Assembly (NCBI RefSeq): GCF_000179615.1
Contig: NZ_AEDD01000001.1
Coordinates: 661,995 to 725,994, forward strand
Source of the DNA: Paenibacillus curdlanolyticus YK9
Lineage (GTDB): Bacteria > Bacillota > Bacilli > Paenibacillales > Paenibacillaceae
Reading direction: 5' to 3'
DNA: 64,000 bases
Shown here: positions 35,226 to 43,625 of the stretch, piece by piece
How positions within the stretch are numbered: the first letter of the stretch is position 1
How the letters are laid out: each line of letters begins with the position of its first letter
Notes under the pieces: model-generated
The model's database searches: none
What the model was told of the DNA's origin: nothing
The model's input: the letters and a program-made list of their open reading frames with translations, nothing else
Translations under genes and position numbers: made by a program

Positions 35226-36164
35226 GTGGTTTTTTTGTATACATATCGTTGGCTGCTGCAAAGCGTAGACGTCATTGGCGCCATGCCTGCTGTTGTGGCT
35301 ACTGTGGGGGCTCCAGCAGCACAAGAAGCAGCATTGCATAAAGATCGTGTTGTGGATGGAATTTCGCATCCTGGGGAGCGACACTTGTTGCACAATATCA
35401 ATCTCGCAATTAAACCGGGAGATTGGGTTAATCTTATTGGTTCCAATGGCAGCGGCAAAAGCACGTTGGCGAAAGTCATTGCAGGCTTCGGCCAGCATAA
35501 GGTGACAGGCATGTTCGAGTCGTATGTCGGTTCAAACGTAGTTAGCGGATTAAGTGGATTTGCGCCCCTTGTCTCCCAAAATCCAGAGCTTGCGATTGTG
35601 GGCATGACGGCTGAGGAAGATGCGATCCTGCTGTTGGAGCAGCTCGGAATACCGGAAGGCGAAATTCCTTCGCGTGTGGCGGATGCGCTGCAGCGGACAG
35701 GTCTCGTTTCAATTGCTGACAAACCGATTGGGCAATTGTCCGGCGGGCAAAAGCAGCTGGCTGCCATCGCGGGCTGTATCGCCTCCGGCGCAGACGCTCT
35801 CATTCTCGATGAGCCGACCTCGATGCTTGATCCGGACGCCTCCGCGGCTGTTCTCCGAACGGTAAGGGAGCTGAATCGAAGCGGGACGACGGTCATTTGG
35901 GTGACGCAGCAGCTTGACGAACTGATCGAAGGCGATCGTGTCGTAGCTTTGATGGATGGACATATCGCTTTTGATGGCGAATCGTCACGGTTTTTTAGCC
36001 GTTCCAACGGTGAAGCGGAAAGTGCTTGTGAGCAGGCTGGACTCATCGCGCCTTATCTCGTCCAGACAATCTGGGCCTTGCAGAAGGAAGGGATCGAGCT
36101 GGTCCCGTCGATGCCGATTTCGATGCAAGCGTTTGTGAAGGCGGTGGCTGGCTATGGCGAATGA
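35226..36164 (+). CDS. ECF transporter ATPase (EcfA1-like)
   Basis: This is an energy-coupling ABC ATPase of 312 residues. Walker A is GSNGSGKST (about 77-85), the signature is LSGGQKQLA (about 172-180), Walker B is ALILDEPTSMLD (about 195-206), and the Q-loop is LVSQNPE. The first 55 residues differ from the usual compact N-terminal strand of EcfA proteins (they run through AVVATVGAPAAQEAALHKD). Only GTG 35226 and TTG 35235 are available as starts before an in-frame stop, and neither has a well-spaced site. The gene overlaps the next by 11 bp. Next to bioY, it is probably part of a dedicated biotin transporter. Confidence 0.88.
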   Translation: MVFLYTYRWLLQSVDVIGAMPAVVATVGAPAAQEAALHKDRVVDGISHPGERHLLHNINLAIKPGDWVNLIGSNGSGKSTLAKVIAGFGQHKVTGMFESYVGSNVVSGLSGFAPLVSQNPELAIVGMTAEEDAILLLEQLGIPEGEIPSRVADALQRTGLVSIADKPIGQLSGGQKQLAAIAGCIASGADALILDEPTSMLDPDASAAVLRTVRELNRSGTTVIWVTQQLDELIEGDRVVALMDGHIAFDGESSRFFSRSNGEAESACEQAGLIAPYLVQTIWALQKEGIELVPSMPISMQAFVKAVAGYGE

Positions 36165-38154
36165 ATGGCATATTGAAGGGCTTCATGTCTTTGTAAACGG
36201 ACTGCATGTCCTCAGAGGAGCTAACGCATCTTTTGCGCCCGGAACAATTACGCTGATGATCGGCCGCAATGGTGCGGGCAAGTCCACCTTGCTTGAGTCA
36301 ATGGCGGGGCTACGAAGGTCAAGCCAAGGGACGATTGTTTTAGGTGCTGAACCGCTCTGGAACGGGAAAAAGCCCAATCGAGCAGTGCTGCTGCAAACCG
36401 GCATTGCGGTTCAACAATCTGCTTCACAATGGTTTTTGCCTACGGTTGAGGCGGAATTTCGGTATACGCTTAAGCCATATCGGCACCTACATGATGCAGG
36501 CGCTATTGAGCAAGCAATAGCGTCGGCGTTGCGATCCGTCGGCCTGCCTGCGGATCTTCTGTCGCGAGATCCGAGAATCTTGAGCGGCGGTCAACAAAAA
36601 AGGCTTGCAATCGCAATGCTGATCGTAAGCAAGCCGTCATGGCTGCTGTTGGACGAGCCGACAGCAGGCTTGGATAAAGAGGGAACGCTTCAACTATGCG
36701 AAGCTCTACAAGCGCATCGTGCAGCGGGCGGCGGAGCTGTCATCGTGACGCATGATCTTGAAGCGCTTCTGCCGCTCGCTGATGCTGTCATCGCCATCGA
36801 AGACGGCATCGCCACCGAAGCGATGGCGCCTGAGGCATGGGCGGAGGCGCAGCTGATTCGCGCTGGCATTGAAGCGGCAGGGGGCGAGCAAGCGCGATGG
36901 GCGGCTGGCGCAGCTGTGCAGGGAAGCGAACGCAATGGAGCGGGAGCTGGTGAAGCTGCGCGGGAAAGCGAGCGCGAGGAGGCGAGAGCTGGCGCAGCCG
37001 CGCGGGAAAGCGAGCGCGATGGAGCGGGAGCTGGCGCAGCCGCGCGGGAAAGCGAGCGCGATGGAGCGGGAGCTGGCGCAGCCGCGCAGGGAGGAGCGAG
37101 CGCGCATATTAGCGCGAGCGATGCCGCGCGCAGCGGCACTGGCGCAGCGGCACGGCCGCGCGTGCTGCCGCTGCCGCTGCAAGCCGCCGCGCAGCTGCGC
37201 GCGGCCGGCTTCGCCGTGCCGGCGGGCGCCCCATGGGCGCTGCCGCAGGCGCTCGCCGAGGCGCTCGCGCCCGCGCTGACGGCACGCCGCATAGCGGCGG
37301 CTGTTGCTGCCGGCGAATCCGCGCCGGCAGCGGGGCGGCATGCCGCCAAGGCGGCTCCTCAGCCGGAGCCGCCGCACTGCGCGCCAGCCCGGCGGCATCC
37401 TGCCGGGCCGCGCCATCGATCCGCGCGATTGGACCCGCGCGCGATCATACTGGCGTACATGGTCTTTGCTTCAGCAGTGCTGCTTCAGCAGACCTGGCCA
37501 GGGCTGCTCGCGGCAACAGCCCTCGCAAGCCTGTTCGTTTGGCTCCCGCTGCGTGCTGCGATCGCGCCATGGCGCAGAGCAATTGTACTGTATGCGCAAA
37601 TGGTTGCTATTCTCGTCATCATTGGAGGCGTAAGCTTCGCGCCATTCGGCTTTCACCTCACAGCTGCGCTTAACACTGGATTTAACCTAAGCCAATTGCT
37701 CGTTGTGATGGTGCTCGGTTTGCCGATGAGCGCCCTCATGACGCCGCTCCGCTTGCAGCGGGCATTAGAGCAAACCTTCGGCTGGCTTGAGCATCTTCGC
37801 ATCCCGATTGCCAAACTGGCATTGACCGTTGCCCTTATTTTCCGGTTTATTCCGATGCTTAGCAGCGAATGGGAGCGATTCGCGCGAATTGCGCAAGCCC
37901 GCGGCAAGCTGGCTGCACAGCCTGGTAAAGTACCGATGCGGATGATGGTCGCGGTGCTCGCCCCGTTTTTACTCGCAATGCTGCGAGATGCGGAGCAGAT
38001 GACTGAAGCGCTTGAAGCACGCGGATATGGCCGAATCGATCGGAAGCCGACGAGAGGCCTCGTCGTACGATGGTCGCGCAGCGATACGTACATTTTGCTC
38101 ATAAGCATAGCTGTATTTTTATGCCTATATGTCATCAACAGGCTGTTTGTCTAA
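36154..38154 (+). CDS. ECF transporter EcfA2-EcfT fusion with repeat linker
   Basis: One 666-residue chain joins two normally separate proteins. Residues about 1-235 are an ABC ATPase (Walker A GRNGAGKST, signature LSGGQQKRLA, Walker B LLLDEPTAGLD). Residues about 236-425 are a low-complexity Ala/Gly/Arg/Glu linker containing 14-residue repeats. Residues about 429-666 are an EcfT-type transmembrane coupling protein with several hydrophobic spans and the cytoplasmic coupling motifs (ARGKLAAQPG and EALEARGYGR, the latter with the ARG signature). The frame is continuous, with no stop in 2 kb. The ATG follows within the end of the previous gene. Energy coupling for BioY is the likely role. Confidence 0.9.
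   Translation: MANEWHIEGLHVFVNGLHVLRGANASFAPGTITLMIGRNGAGKSTLLESMAGLRRSSQGTIVLGAEPLWNGKKPNRAVLLQTGIAVQQSASQWFLPTVEAEFRYTLKPYRHLHDAGAIEQAIASALRSVGLPADLLSRDPRILSGGQQKRLAIAMLIVSKPSWLLLDEPTAGLDKEGTLQLCEALQAHRAAGGGAVIVTHDLEALLPLADAVIAIEDGIATEAMAPEAWAEAQLIRAGIEAAGGEQARWAAGAAVQGSERNGAGAGEAARESEREEARAGAAARESERDGAGAGAAARESERDGAGAGAAAQGGASAHISASDAARSGTGAAARPRVLPLPLQAAAQLRAAGFAVPAGAPWALPQALAEALAPALTARRIAAAVAAGESAPAAGRHAAKAAPQPEPPHCAPARRHPAGPRHRSARLDPRAIILAYMVFASAVLLQQTWPGLLAATALASLFVWLPLRAAIAPWRRAIVLYAQMVAILVIIGGVSFAPFGFHLTAALNTGFNLSQLLVVMVLGLPMSALMTPLRLQRALEQTFGWLEHLRIPIAKLALTVALIFRFIPMLSSEWERFARIAQARGKLAAQPGKVPMRMMVAVLAPFLLAMLRDAEQMTEALEARGYGRIDRKPTRGLVVRWSRSDTYILLISIAVFLCLYVINRLFV
36916..37083 (+). 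repeat. 42-bp in-frame tandem repeat in the fusion linker
   Basis: Four consecutive 42-bp units start at 36916, 36958, 37000 and 37042. The last two are identical over all 42 bases; the second differs at a few positions and the first is more diverged. Each encodes 14 residues (AARESERDGAGAGA in register). A partial fifth unit follows. The region is much more GC-rich than its flanks. The repeat length is a multiple of three, so unit gain or loss would keep the frame. Confidence 0.92.
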
Positions 38155-38179
38155 CAGCATTCGATGTTGGAGGAAACAC

Positions 38180-38899
38180 ATGGAATTTATTAATCTTCAT
38201 ATAGACCAGAGTTATTTGGAGAAAGCAGCATCTTTATTGGGCTTAACGAACTTTCCTTCAACTAACGTCCAGAGCAAGCTAATCGATGCAATAGGCGGAA
38301 GTGTTGAGCATTCACAAAAGATGCAGTCCATGATCGATTGGATTGATCTTATTGAAAAGAAATATCGTGAGACAATAACAAGTGTTGTCTATGGGATGGC
38401 GCACTTTATCAAACAACAAGAAGAAGGTTTTATTTCCCCGAGTCAGCCGTTTTATGTTCCATCGACTTCGTACTTTACCGAGAATGCTGTAACCAGATCT
38501 TTCTCCTTAGCTGAGAAGCTTGCGCAATTAATAAATGTATTCGAGGAGATAGGGGACATGGAGAGCGGCCACAAGAAGTCGGTTTCCTTCAGCAAAATTC
38601 GGGAAAAAACAGAGATGGATTTATCTGATTTGCATACTAGTCTGAGCTCTCTAACTACTGAGCGTCATGCTCATACCCATGGCATGACTCCAGAAATAAC
38701 GAGACATAAAATATCTGATGTGCAAACAGGAAGTATAAATGGAGGGCCGCCAGTCGCATTTATATTTCGCGGTATAGATGAAACTAAATTACCGGTAACG
38801 CCCTACCAGCAATTAATACGCTGTAAAGAAGTGATGGATAAGTTCGCGGCAACAATCTCAAAGATCCTTGATGAAATAGAGCAGGATCTTAAGATCTAG
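38180..38899 (+). CDS. Orphan helical protein with HEPN-like motif, function unknown
   Basis: ATG 38180 follows GGAGG by 6 bases. The 239-residue product is not a family I recognise with certainty. It is predicted helical and charged, with no signal peptide or membrane span. TERHAHTHG at about 160-168 contains R-H-x3-H (R162, H167), the form of the catalytic Rx4-6H motif in HEPN ribonucleases, which lies at a helix start as here. Codon use is AT-richer than the GC-rich genes on both sides (ATA, TTA and AGA are common), which suggests transfer. No antitoxin or nucleotidyltransferase gene is adjacent. An intrinsic terminator follows. It could equally be a HEPN-fold protein without RNase activity. 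Confidence 0.6.
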   Translation: MEFINLHIDQSYLEKAASLLGLTNFPSTNVQSKLIDAIGGSVEHSQKMQSMIDWIDLIEKKYRETITSVVYGMAHFIKQQEEGFISPSQPFYVPSTSYFTENAVTRSFSLAEKLAQLINVFEEIGDMESGHKKSVSFSKIREKTEMDLSDLHTSLSSLTTERHAHTHGMTPEITRHKISDVQTGSINGGPPVAFIFRGIDETKLPVTPYQQLIRCKEVMDKFAATISKILDEIEQDLKI

Positions 38900-38966
38900 A
38901 CGGGCCAAGACGCTTGCCACGAACCGTGGGGGCTACCAGCACTTCAATAACTACCCGCATCACATG

Positions 38967-39004
38967 CAAAAAGGCGCCAAGCAGCAAATGCTTGACGCCT
39001 TTTT
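38967..39004. terminator. Bidirectional terminator
   Basis: AAAAAGGCGCCAAGCA pairs with TGCTTGACGCCTTTTT with one mismatch. It serves the orphan gene on the plus strand and the MFS gene on the minus strand. Confidence 0.92.
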
Positions 39005-39024
39005 CTATATTCCATTAAGCACAG

Positions 39025-40224
39025 TCAAGACGGCTCAATCGCGCGATGCTGTTTGCCGCTGCTCCAATAATAGGTTAAGCCAGCAGCTACGATCCCGACT
39101 GCGCCCCCTAACCAGAACCCGGAATTAATGCCCCACTGGTCATTCATCCAACCTGCCACGAATGGTCCTGCGAACATCCCCATGGCATATACGGCTTGAT
39201 AGAAGCCCATCGCGGTAGCGCGCTCGGAGACCGGAGCCTCTCGAATCGCCAAGCTAAGCAGAAGCGGGAACAGCAGTCCCTGCATAAAGCCATTGATCGC
39301 TTGCGTAGCAGCCAGCCAACTCAGATTAGGGCTAAAGGCGACGAGCGCTGTCGTGACTGCCCCGAAGCCGAATCCCGCGCGCAGCAGCCGCCATTCGCCG
39401 AACTTGTTAAATAAAACGCCTCCCGCGAGCAGGGAAGCAAGGGCATGCGGAATCATAAACGAAAACACAATGCCGGTAAGCAGCCATCCGTTGGCGCCAA
39501 GTTCTTTGGCTTTGAGCGGCGTAAAGCCGAACATGGAGATGAACAGCATGGCGTGCGCCATGACCGAGAGCACGGAAGCTCTAACGAGCGTGCGCTGGCG
39601 GATGACGCCTTGAAACATCGAGAAGGACAGCTTCGGCATCCGCTTGGAAGCCGCAGGCTTTTCGGGAATCGTCAACGCGATGGGTATGCCGATCACCGCA
39701 GCAGCTACGCCTGCCAGGAAGGCTGTGTTCCAGCCGAAGCCGTCTGCGAGCGGAGCGCTGAATGCCATGCCAGTCAATTGGCCAGCAACGGTCATGGCGC
39801 TGATTTGTCCCATCGCTTTGGAGGTCTCGCCTTGCGGGAACATGCTGGCGTACATAACGGTGAATGCGGACCATGAAGATGCGCACAGCCCCGCCGTAAT
39901 TCGTCCTGCGAGCGGCCAACCGGCCCACCCTGGGATCATAAACAAAATGCAGCTTGCTGCTCCGGCAACGAGGCCGAGCACAATGAAGGGTCTGCGCCGT
40001 CCTTTTGCATCCGACCAAAGCCCGATAGGGAAGCGGATGAGGAGCTGAACGAAGCCGTAGCTGCCAAGCACGATGCCGATAAACGCTAACGAATACCCAA
40101 GCGATGATAAATACGGAGAAAGAATCGGGACGTACATATACATCGACGTCCAGTAGAGCACGGTCATGATGCCGAATCGCACGCGATGCGCGCGTCCATA
40201 CGAGCTGCTGTTATCTGCTGCCAT
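39025..40224 (-). CDS. Major facilitator superfamily transporter
   Basis: The start chosen is ATG 40224 (MAADNSSSYGRAHRVRFG), preceded on the minus strand by AAGGAGG; an upstream ATG at 40275 is unsupported. The 399 residues form about 12 membrane spans. The loop between spans 2 and 3 has the MFS motif GLWSDAKGRRRPFI. A multidrug or sugar efflux role is typical for such proteins, but the substrate is not predictable. It is a single gene, divergent from the DUF4184 gene. Confidence 0.88.
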   Translation of the reverse strand: MAADNSSSYGRAHRVRFGIMTVLYWTSMYMYVPILSPYLSSLGYSLAFIGIVLGSYGFVQLLIRFPIGLWSDAKGRRRPFIVLGLVAGAASCILFMIPGWAGWPLAGRITAGLCASSWSAFTVMYASMFPQGETSKAMGQISAMTVAGQLTGMAFSAPLADGFGWNTAFLAGVAAAVIGIPIALTIPEKPAASKRMPKLSFSMFQGVIRQRTLVRASVLSVMAHAMLFISMFGFTPLKAKELGANGWLLTGIVFSFMIPHALASLLAGGVLFNKFGEWRLLRAGFGFGAVTTALVAFSPNLSWLAATQAINGFMQGLLFPLLLSLAIREAPVSERATAMGFYQAVYAMGMFAGPFVAGWMNDQWGINSGFWLGGAVGIVAAGLTYYWSSGKQHRAIEPS

Positions 40225-40320
40225 ATTGGTAAGAAACCTCCTTGCTCTTATGCATTTCAATGCTGCTACGTTCACTTTACCGCTTTGGCGGCAGGACTGT
40301 CATCCGTTTTGAAAATCTTT

Positions 40321-40350
40321 TTGCGATTTTCATTCGTTGAGGAATATAAT
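40321..40350 (+). promoter_or_regulatory. Promoter for the DUF4184 gene
   Basis: TTGCGA (40321-40326), 18 bases, perfect TATAAT (40345-40350). The start codon is 28 bp after the -10. Confidence 0.65.
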
Positions 40351-40377
40351 GGGTTTTGGTGAAAAGGAGGGCCTGGT

Positions 40378-41379
40378 ATGCCGTTTACAATGTCTCATCC
40401 CGCATTTGCGGTGCCTTTGCGTCGTTTGATGCCGAACTTAAGCGTTGCTGGACTCGTTTTGGGCAGCATGTCGCCTGATCTCGAGTATTTCGTTAATATG
40501 GAAGCCCGCGGCACAATTGGCCATCAATTTATCGGATTTATGCTCATTGGGTTGCCTTTATGCATCGCGTTATTTTTCAGCTATGAACGGGTCGTGCGGC
40601 CTATGCTGTCCGCATTCGTGCCGCGCTTATTCCATATCAAGCAGTTTGTGCGGGAATGTTATGGGCAGGGGTATCCGTTGTCGCTAGGAGGCTGGCTCCA
40701 TTTTACGGCAGCTGCGTTTATCGGGTATTTGACTCATATGTTTATGGATGCTTGGACGCATGGCAGCGGGGTGTTTGTTGAGCACTTGCCTGGCTTGACA
40801 GCGTCTACGCTTGGCATGCCGTTATTTCAGCTGCTGCAGTTTGCATTCTCCGCCCTCGGGGCATTTTGCATCGCATGGTGGGCGTTATTCGGTTGGATGA
40901 ATTGGATGGCAAAACACTCATCACAAAAGCGATCTAATAAGCCGACGTTCGCCGGAAATAAGCGTGAACCGTGGGTTTGGCCATGGGCAATACTGATCGG
41001 CTTTATTACGATGATCATCAAGCTGCTCTTTTCCGTTGATCCAGGCGATCTAACGCTTTGGTTCGCCGCGCCTTTCTCGGCAGCGGCTCTTGGCATATTC
41101 GGTGCCTGCTTGCTTGGCGGCGCCCAGCAGAACGGACAGTTTGGTGCAGGACTCCGATTGGCGGGCCTGTGGCTGGCGCTCCTAGGAGCTCTGAAGTTTG
41201 AATTGCACATTTATGTTCTGCATCAGATTGGGATATCGACAACGAGATTGGCGGACTGGATTTTGACGATTTGGGGCTTCGTTGCCGTTATGATAGGGGT
41301 ATCATTGCGAATGAATCGCATCGTTAATAAATTTGTAAGAATTGGTTTGAAAACCGTTAATAATCGAACGTTATCCTAG
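40378..41379 (+). CDS. DUF4184 membrane protein
   Basis: The 333-residue product begins MPFTMSHPAFAVPLRRL and contains LGSMSPDLEYFVN near residue 33, both diagnostic of DUF4184. About seven hydrophobic segments follow. The conserved His/Asp residues of the N-terminal part (SHPAFA, SPDLEY, FMDAWTHG) resemble those of membrane-bound metal-dependent hydrolases, but no activity is established. ATG follows AAGGAGG by 7 bases. The kinase gene starts 37 bp downstream without a terminator, so co-transcription is possible. Confidence 0.88.
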   Translation: MPFTMSHPAFAVPLRRLMPNLSVAGLVLGSMSPDLEYFVNMEARGTIGHQFIGFMLIGLPLCIALFFSYERVVRPMLSAFVPRLFHIKQFVRECYGQGYPLSLGGWLHFTAAAFIGYLTHMFMDAWTHGSGVFVEHLPGLTASTLGMPLFQLLQFAFSALGAFCIAWWALFGWMNWMAKHSSQKRSNKPTFAGNKREPWVWPWAILIGFITMIIKLLFSVDPGDLTLWFAAPFSAAALGIFGACLLGGAQQNGQFGAGLRLAGLWLALLGALKFELHIYVLHQIGISTTRLADWILTIWGFVAVMIGVSLRMNRIVNKFVRIGLKTVNNRTLS

Positions 41380-41416
41380 TAGAAGATAATACTTAATAAC
41401 CGTAAGGCGTGATGCT

Positions 41417-42916
41417 GTGTCAATTCGCGGTAAGCTGCAGGTTGCATTATGGGCCATGGTCATCGTGCCGAACGTGATCATGATCAGTCTAATCGTTCTC
41501 TTGTTATATTTTTTGAGCGATCAGACGCTGCATGAATTAATGAACAACGAGAAGAACATGCAATACCGTCAAGCGACGGCGCTTGGCGAGCTATCGTACG
41601 TGCTTCGCAATGAGCCGGTCCGAATAGATGCACAATACGTTGAGCAAATGAGGCTGAGACTGGAGCCGCTTTCCGCCGGATTTGTCGTCGAGCAAGAAGG
41701 GAAGCCGCCGATCGTGGTTGCCCCTATGCTTAAGAACGGGGCAGAGTCGGACGAATGGAGGAAGCTGTTCACCGAGAACGACAACACGAATATCGGCGGC
41801 TACCGCTACCAGATCCATCATTTGAGCATGATTTATCCAGACGGATCGCACGGTTCTGCGGTGTTGTTCAGGCAAGAAGAGACGCTGCCGATCTATTGGA
41901 AAGTTCTTGTCCCGCTTATCGTCCTGTTAGCCTTGGTAGCGACGAGTATTTTCTTAACTTATTTGGTGTCGCGAAGCATTATTCGGCCGTTATATTCGCT
42001 GAAGCAAGCCGCCGAGCAAATTAGTGAAGGGCGCTTGGACGGCGAAGTCAGGTCTACGACGAAGGATGAGATTGGCGAGCTTGCTGAAGCATTCGACACG
42101 ATGCGTATTCGGTTGAAAGCATCCATCGAAGAGCGGCTGCAGGATGAGGACAATCGCAAGATGCTGCTGTCGCATATTTCCCATGATTTGAAAACGCCGA
42201 TCACGGCGATTAAGGGTTATGTGGAAGGCATTCTTGACGGCGTTGCGAATACGGAGGAGAAGCAGGAGAAATATTTGCGGACCGTATACCGGAAGGCGAC
42301 GGATATGGATCGGCTTATAGATGAGCTGTTCCTGTTCTCAAGGCTCGACATGCATCATGTCGCGTACGATTTTAAACCGATTGATTTGCGGCGGTATCTT
42401 GCCCATTACACGGAAGAGCTGCAATTCGAGCTGGAGAAGGAATCGATTTCGCTTGAAACATCGGGCATTGAAGGTCCTCCCCTGATCATCGCTGCCGATC
42501 CGGAGAAGCTGGGACGCGTATTCCATAACATTGTAGGCAACAGCATCAAGTATATGGATCGGGATGAGCAGGATGCAGCTTCCCGGCGACTCGTCGCCAT
42601 CCATGTTTCAGAGAATGAGGCGGAAGCGACCGTCGAAATTCGCGATAATGGCCCTGGCGTACCGCCGGAATCGCTGCCGCTGTTGTTCGATCATTTTTAT
42701 CGCACCGAGCAATCGAGAAATGTAGAGACAGGCGGAAGCGGGTTAGGGCTTGCGATCGTGAAGCAAATCATGGAAGGGCATGGCGGTGAAGTGCGAGCGA
42801 AGCTCCCGGCGGAGGGGGGATTGGTTATCATCGTAACGCTCCGGCGGTGGTCAGAGCTCGACAAGCATGAGACAGCAGGCGGTGATAAGAGCAATGAAGA
42901 CCATTTTGATTATTGA
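41417..42916 (+). CDS. Sensor histidine kinase
   Basis: This is a membrane two-component kinase of 499 residues. A membrane helix at about 8-32, an extracytoplasmic sensor of about 125 residues, a second helix at about 160-185 and a HAMP domain (about 186-240) lead to the phosphoacceptor region HISHDLKTPITAIKGYVEG, with the second His (about 256) as the phosphorylation site. The ATPase domain has the G1/F/G2 boxes (DNGPGVPPESLPLLFDHFYR, GGSGLGLAI). GTG 41417 has only a weak site. Its end overlaps the regulator gene by 23 bp. The signal is unknown; the RND pump downstream is the likely target. Confidence 0.92.
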   Translation: MSIRGKLQVALWAMVIVPNVIMISLIVLLLYFLSDQTLHELMNNEKNMQYRQATALGELSYVLRNEPVRIDAQYVEQMRLRLEPLSAGFVVEQEGKPPIVVAPMLKNGAESDEWRKLFTENDNTNIGGYRYQIHHLSMIYPDGSHGSAVLFRQEETLPIYWKVLVPLIVLLALVATSIFLTYLVSRSIIRPLYSLKQAAEQISEGRLDGEVRSTTKDEIGELAEAFDTMRIRLKASIEERLQDEDNRKMLLSHISHDLKTPITAIKGYVEGILDGVANTEEKQEKYLRTVYRKATDMDRLIDELFLFSRLDMHHVAYDFKPIDLRRYLAHYTEELQFELEKESISLETSGIEGPPLIIAADPEKLGRVFHNIVGNSIKYMDRDEQDAASRRLVAIHVSENEAEATVEIRDNGPGVPPESLPLLFDHFYRTEQSRNVETGGSGLGLAIVKQIMEGHGGEVRAKLPAEGGLVIIVTLRRWSELDKHETAGGDKSNEDHFDY

Positions 42917-43583
42917 GGATGAACGTACGATCGCCGAGCTTCAGCGGGATTATCTGGAGAGCCATGGCTATAAGGCAGATATCGAAGGCAGAGGCGATAC
43001 CGGCTTGCGCAGAGCGCTCGACGGGCAATATGATCTGATTATTTTGGATCTCATGCTGCCGAATACGGATGGGTTCGAGATTTGCCGGCGCATCCGGCAA
43101 GAAGCGGATATACCGATTATTATGATTTCAGCCAAAAAGGAAGAGATCGATAAAATTCGCGGCCTTGGGCTCGGAGCTGATGATTATATGACGAAGCCGT
43201 TCAGCCCGAGCGAGCTGGTCGCCCGCGTCAAAGCCCATTTGGCCCGATATGATCGTCTCACCGGCGACAGTCGGGAAGCTCGCGAATCGCTGACGATTCG
43301 CGGATTGACGATTAACAAGCTGACCAGGCAAGTGAACATTCGCGATCAGGATATGCTGCTAACGAGCAAGGAATTCGATTTGCTGCTGCTGCTTGCTACC
43401 CATCCGAATCGCGTATTTACGAAGGAAGAGCTGTTCGAGCGCGTTTGGGGGCTGGAATCCGTTGGCGAGAGCTCGACGGTTACGGTCCACATTCGCAGGC
43501 TCCGCGAGAAGATTGAACTGGACCCGTCCAATCCCCAATACATCGATACGGTGTGGGGCGTAGGATACCGGCTCAAGGTGTAG
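42894..43583 (+). CDS. OmpR/PhoB-family response regulator
   Basis: ATG 42894 (MKTILIIEDERTIAEL) gives a standard 229-residue regulator; ATG 42867 adds nine atypical residues. The receiver has the acidic pair E8-D9, phosphoacceptor D52 in LIILDLMLPN, and the switch lysine in DDYMTKPFS. The C-terminal winged helix contains LTSKEFDLLLLLATHPNRVF and VTVHIRRLREKIE. It is the partner of the overlapping kinase. Control of the RND gene 42 bp downstream is likely. Confidence 0.94.
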   Translation: MKTILIIEDERTIAELQRDYLESHGYKADIEGRGDTGLRRALDGQYDLIILDLMLPNTDGFEICRRIRQEADIPIIMISAKKEEIDKIRGLGLGADDYMTKPFSPSELVARVKAHLARYDRLTGDSREARESLTIRGLTINKLTRQVNIRDQDMLLTSKEFDLLLLLATHPNRVFTKEELFERVWGLESVGESSTVTVHIRRLREKIELDPSNPQYIDTVWGVGYRLKV

Positions 43584-43625
43584 CAATGAAACGCATATAG
43601 ATTATTTAGAAGGAGTGGACATGCT

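Noticed and set aside
36916..37083. 42-bp repeats considered as a CRISPR or minisatellite-type array
   Set aside because: There are no spacers, the units are directly adjacent and in frame with the coding sequence.
36690..37416. Long open frames on the minus strand and in other plus frames (over 200 codons) opposite the EcfA-EcfT linker
   Set aside because: They arise from GC-rich repeat sequence that lacks stop codons in all frames; they have no recognisable domains or ribosome sites and run against a well-supported gene.
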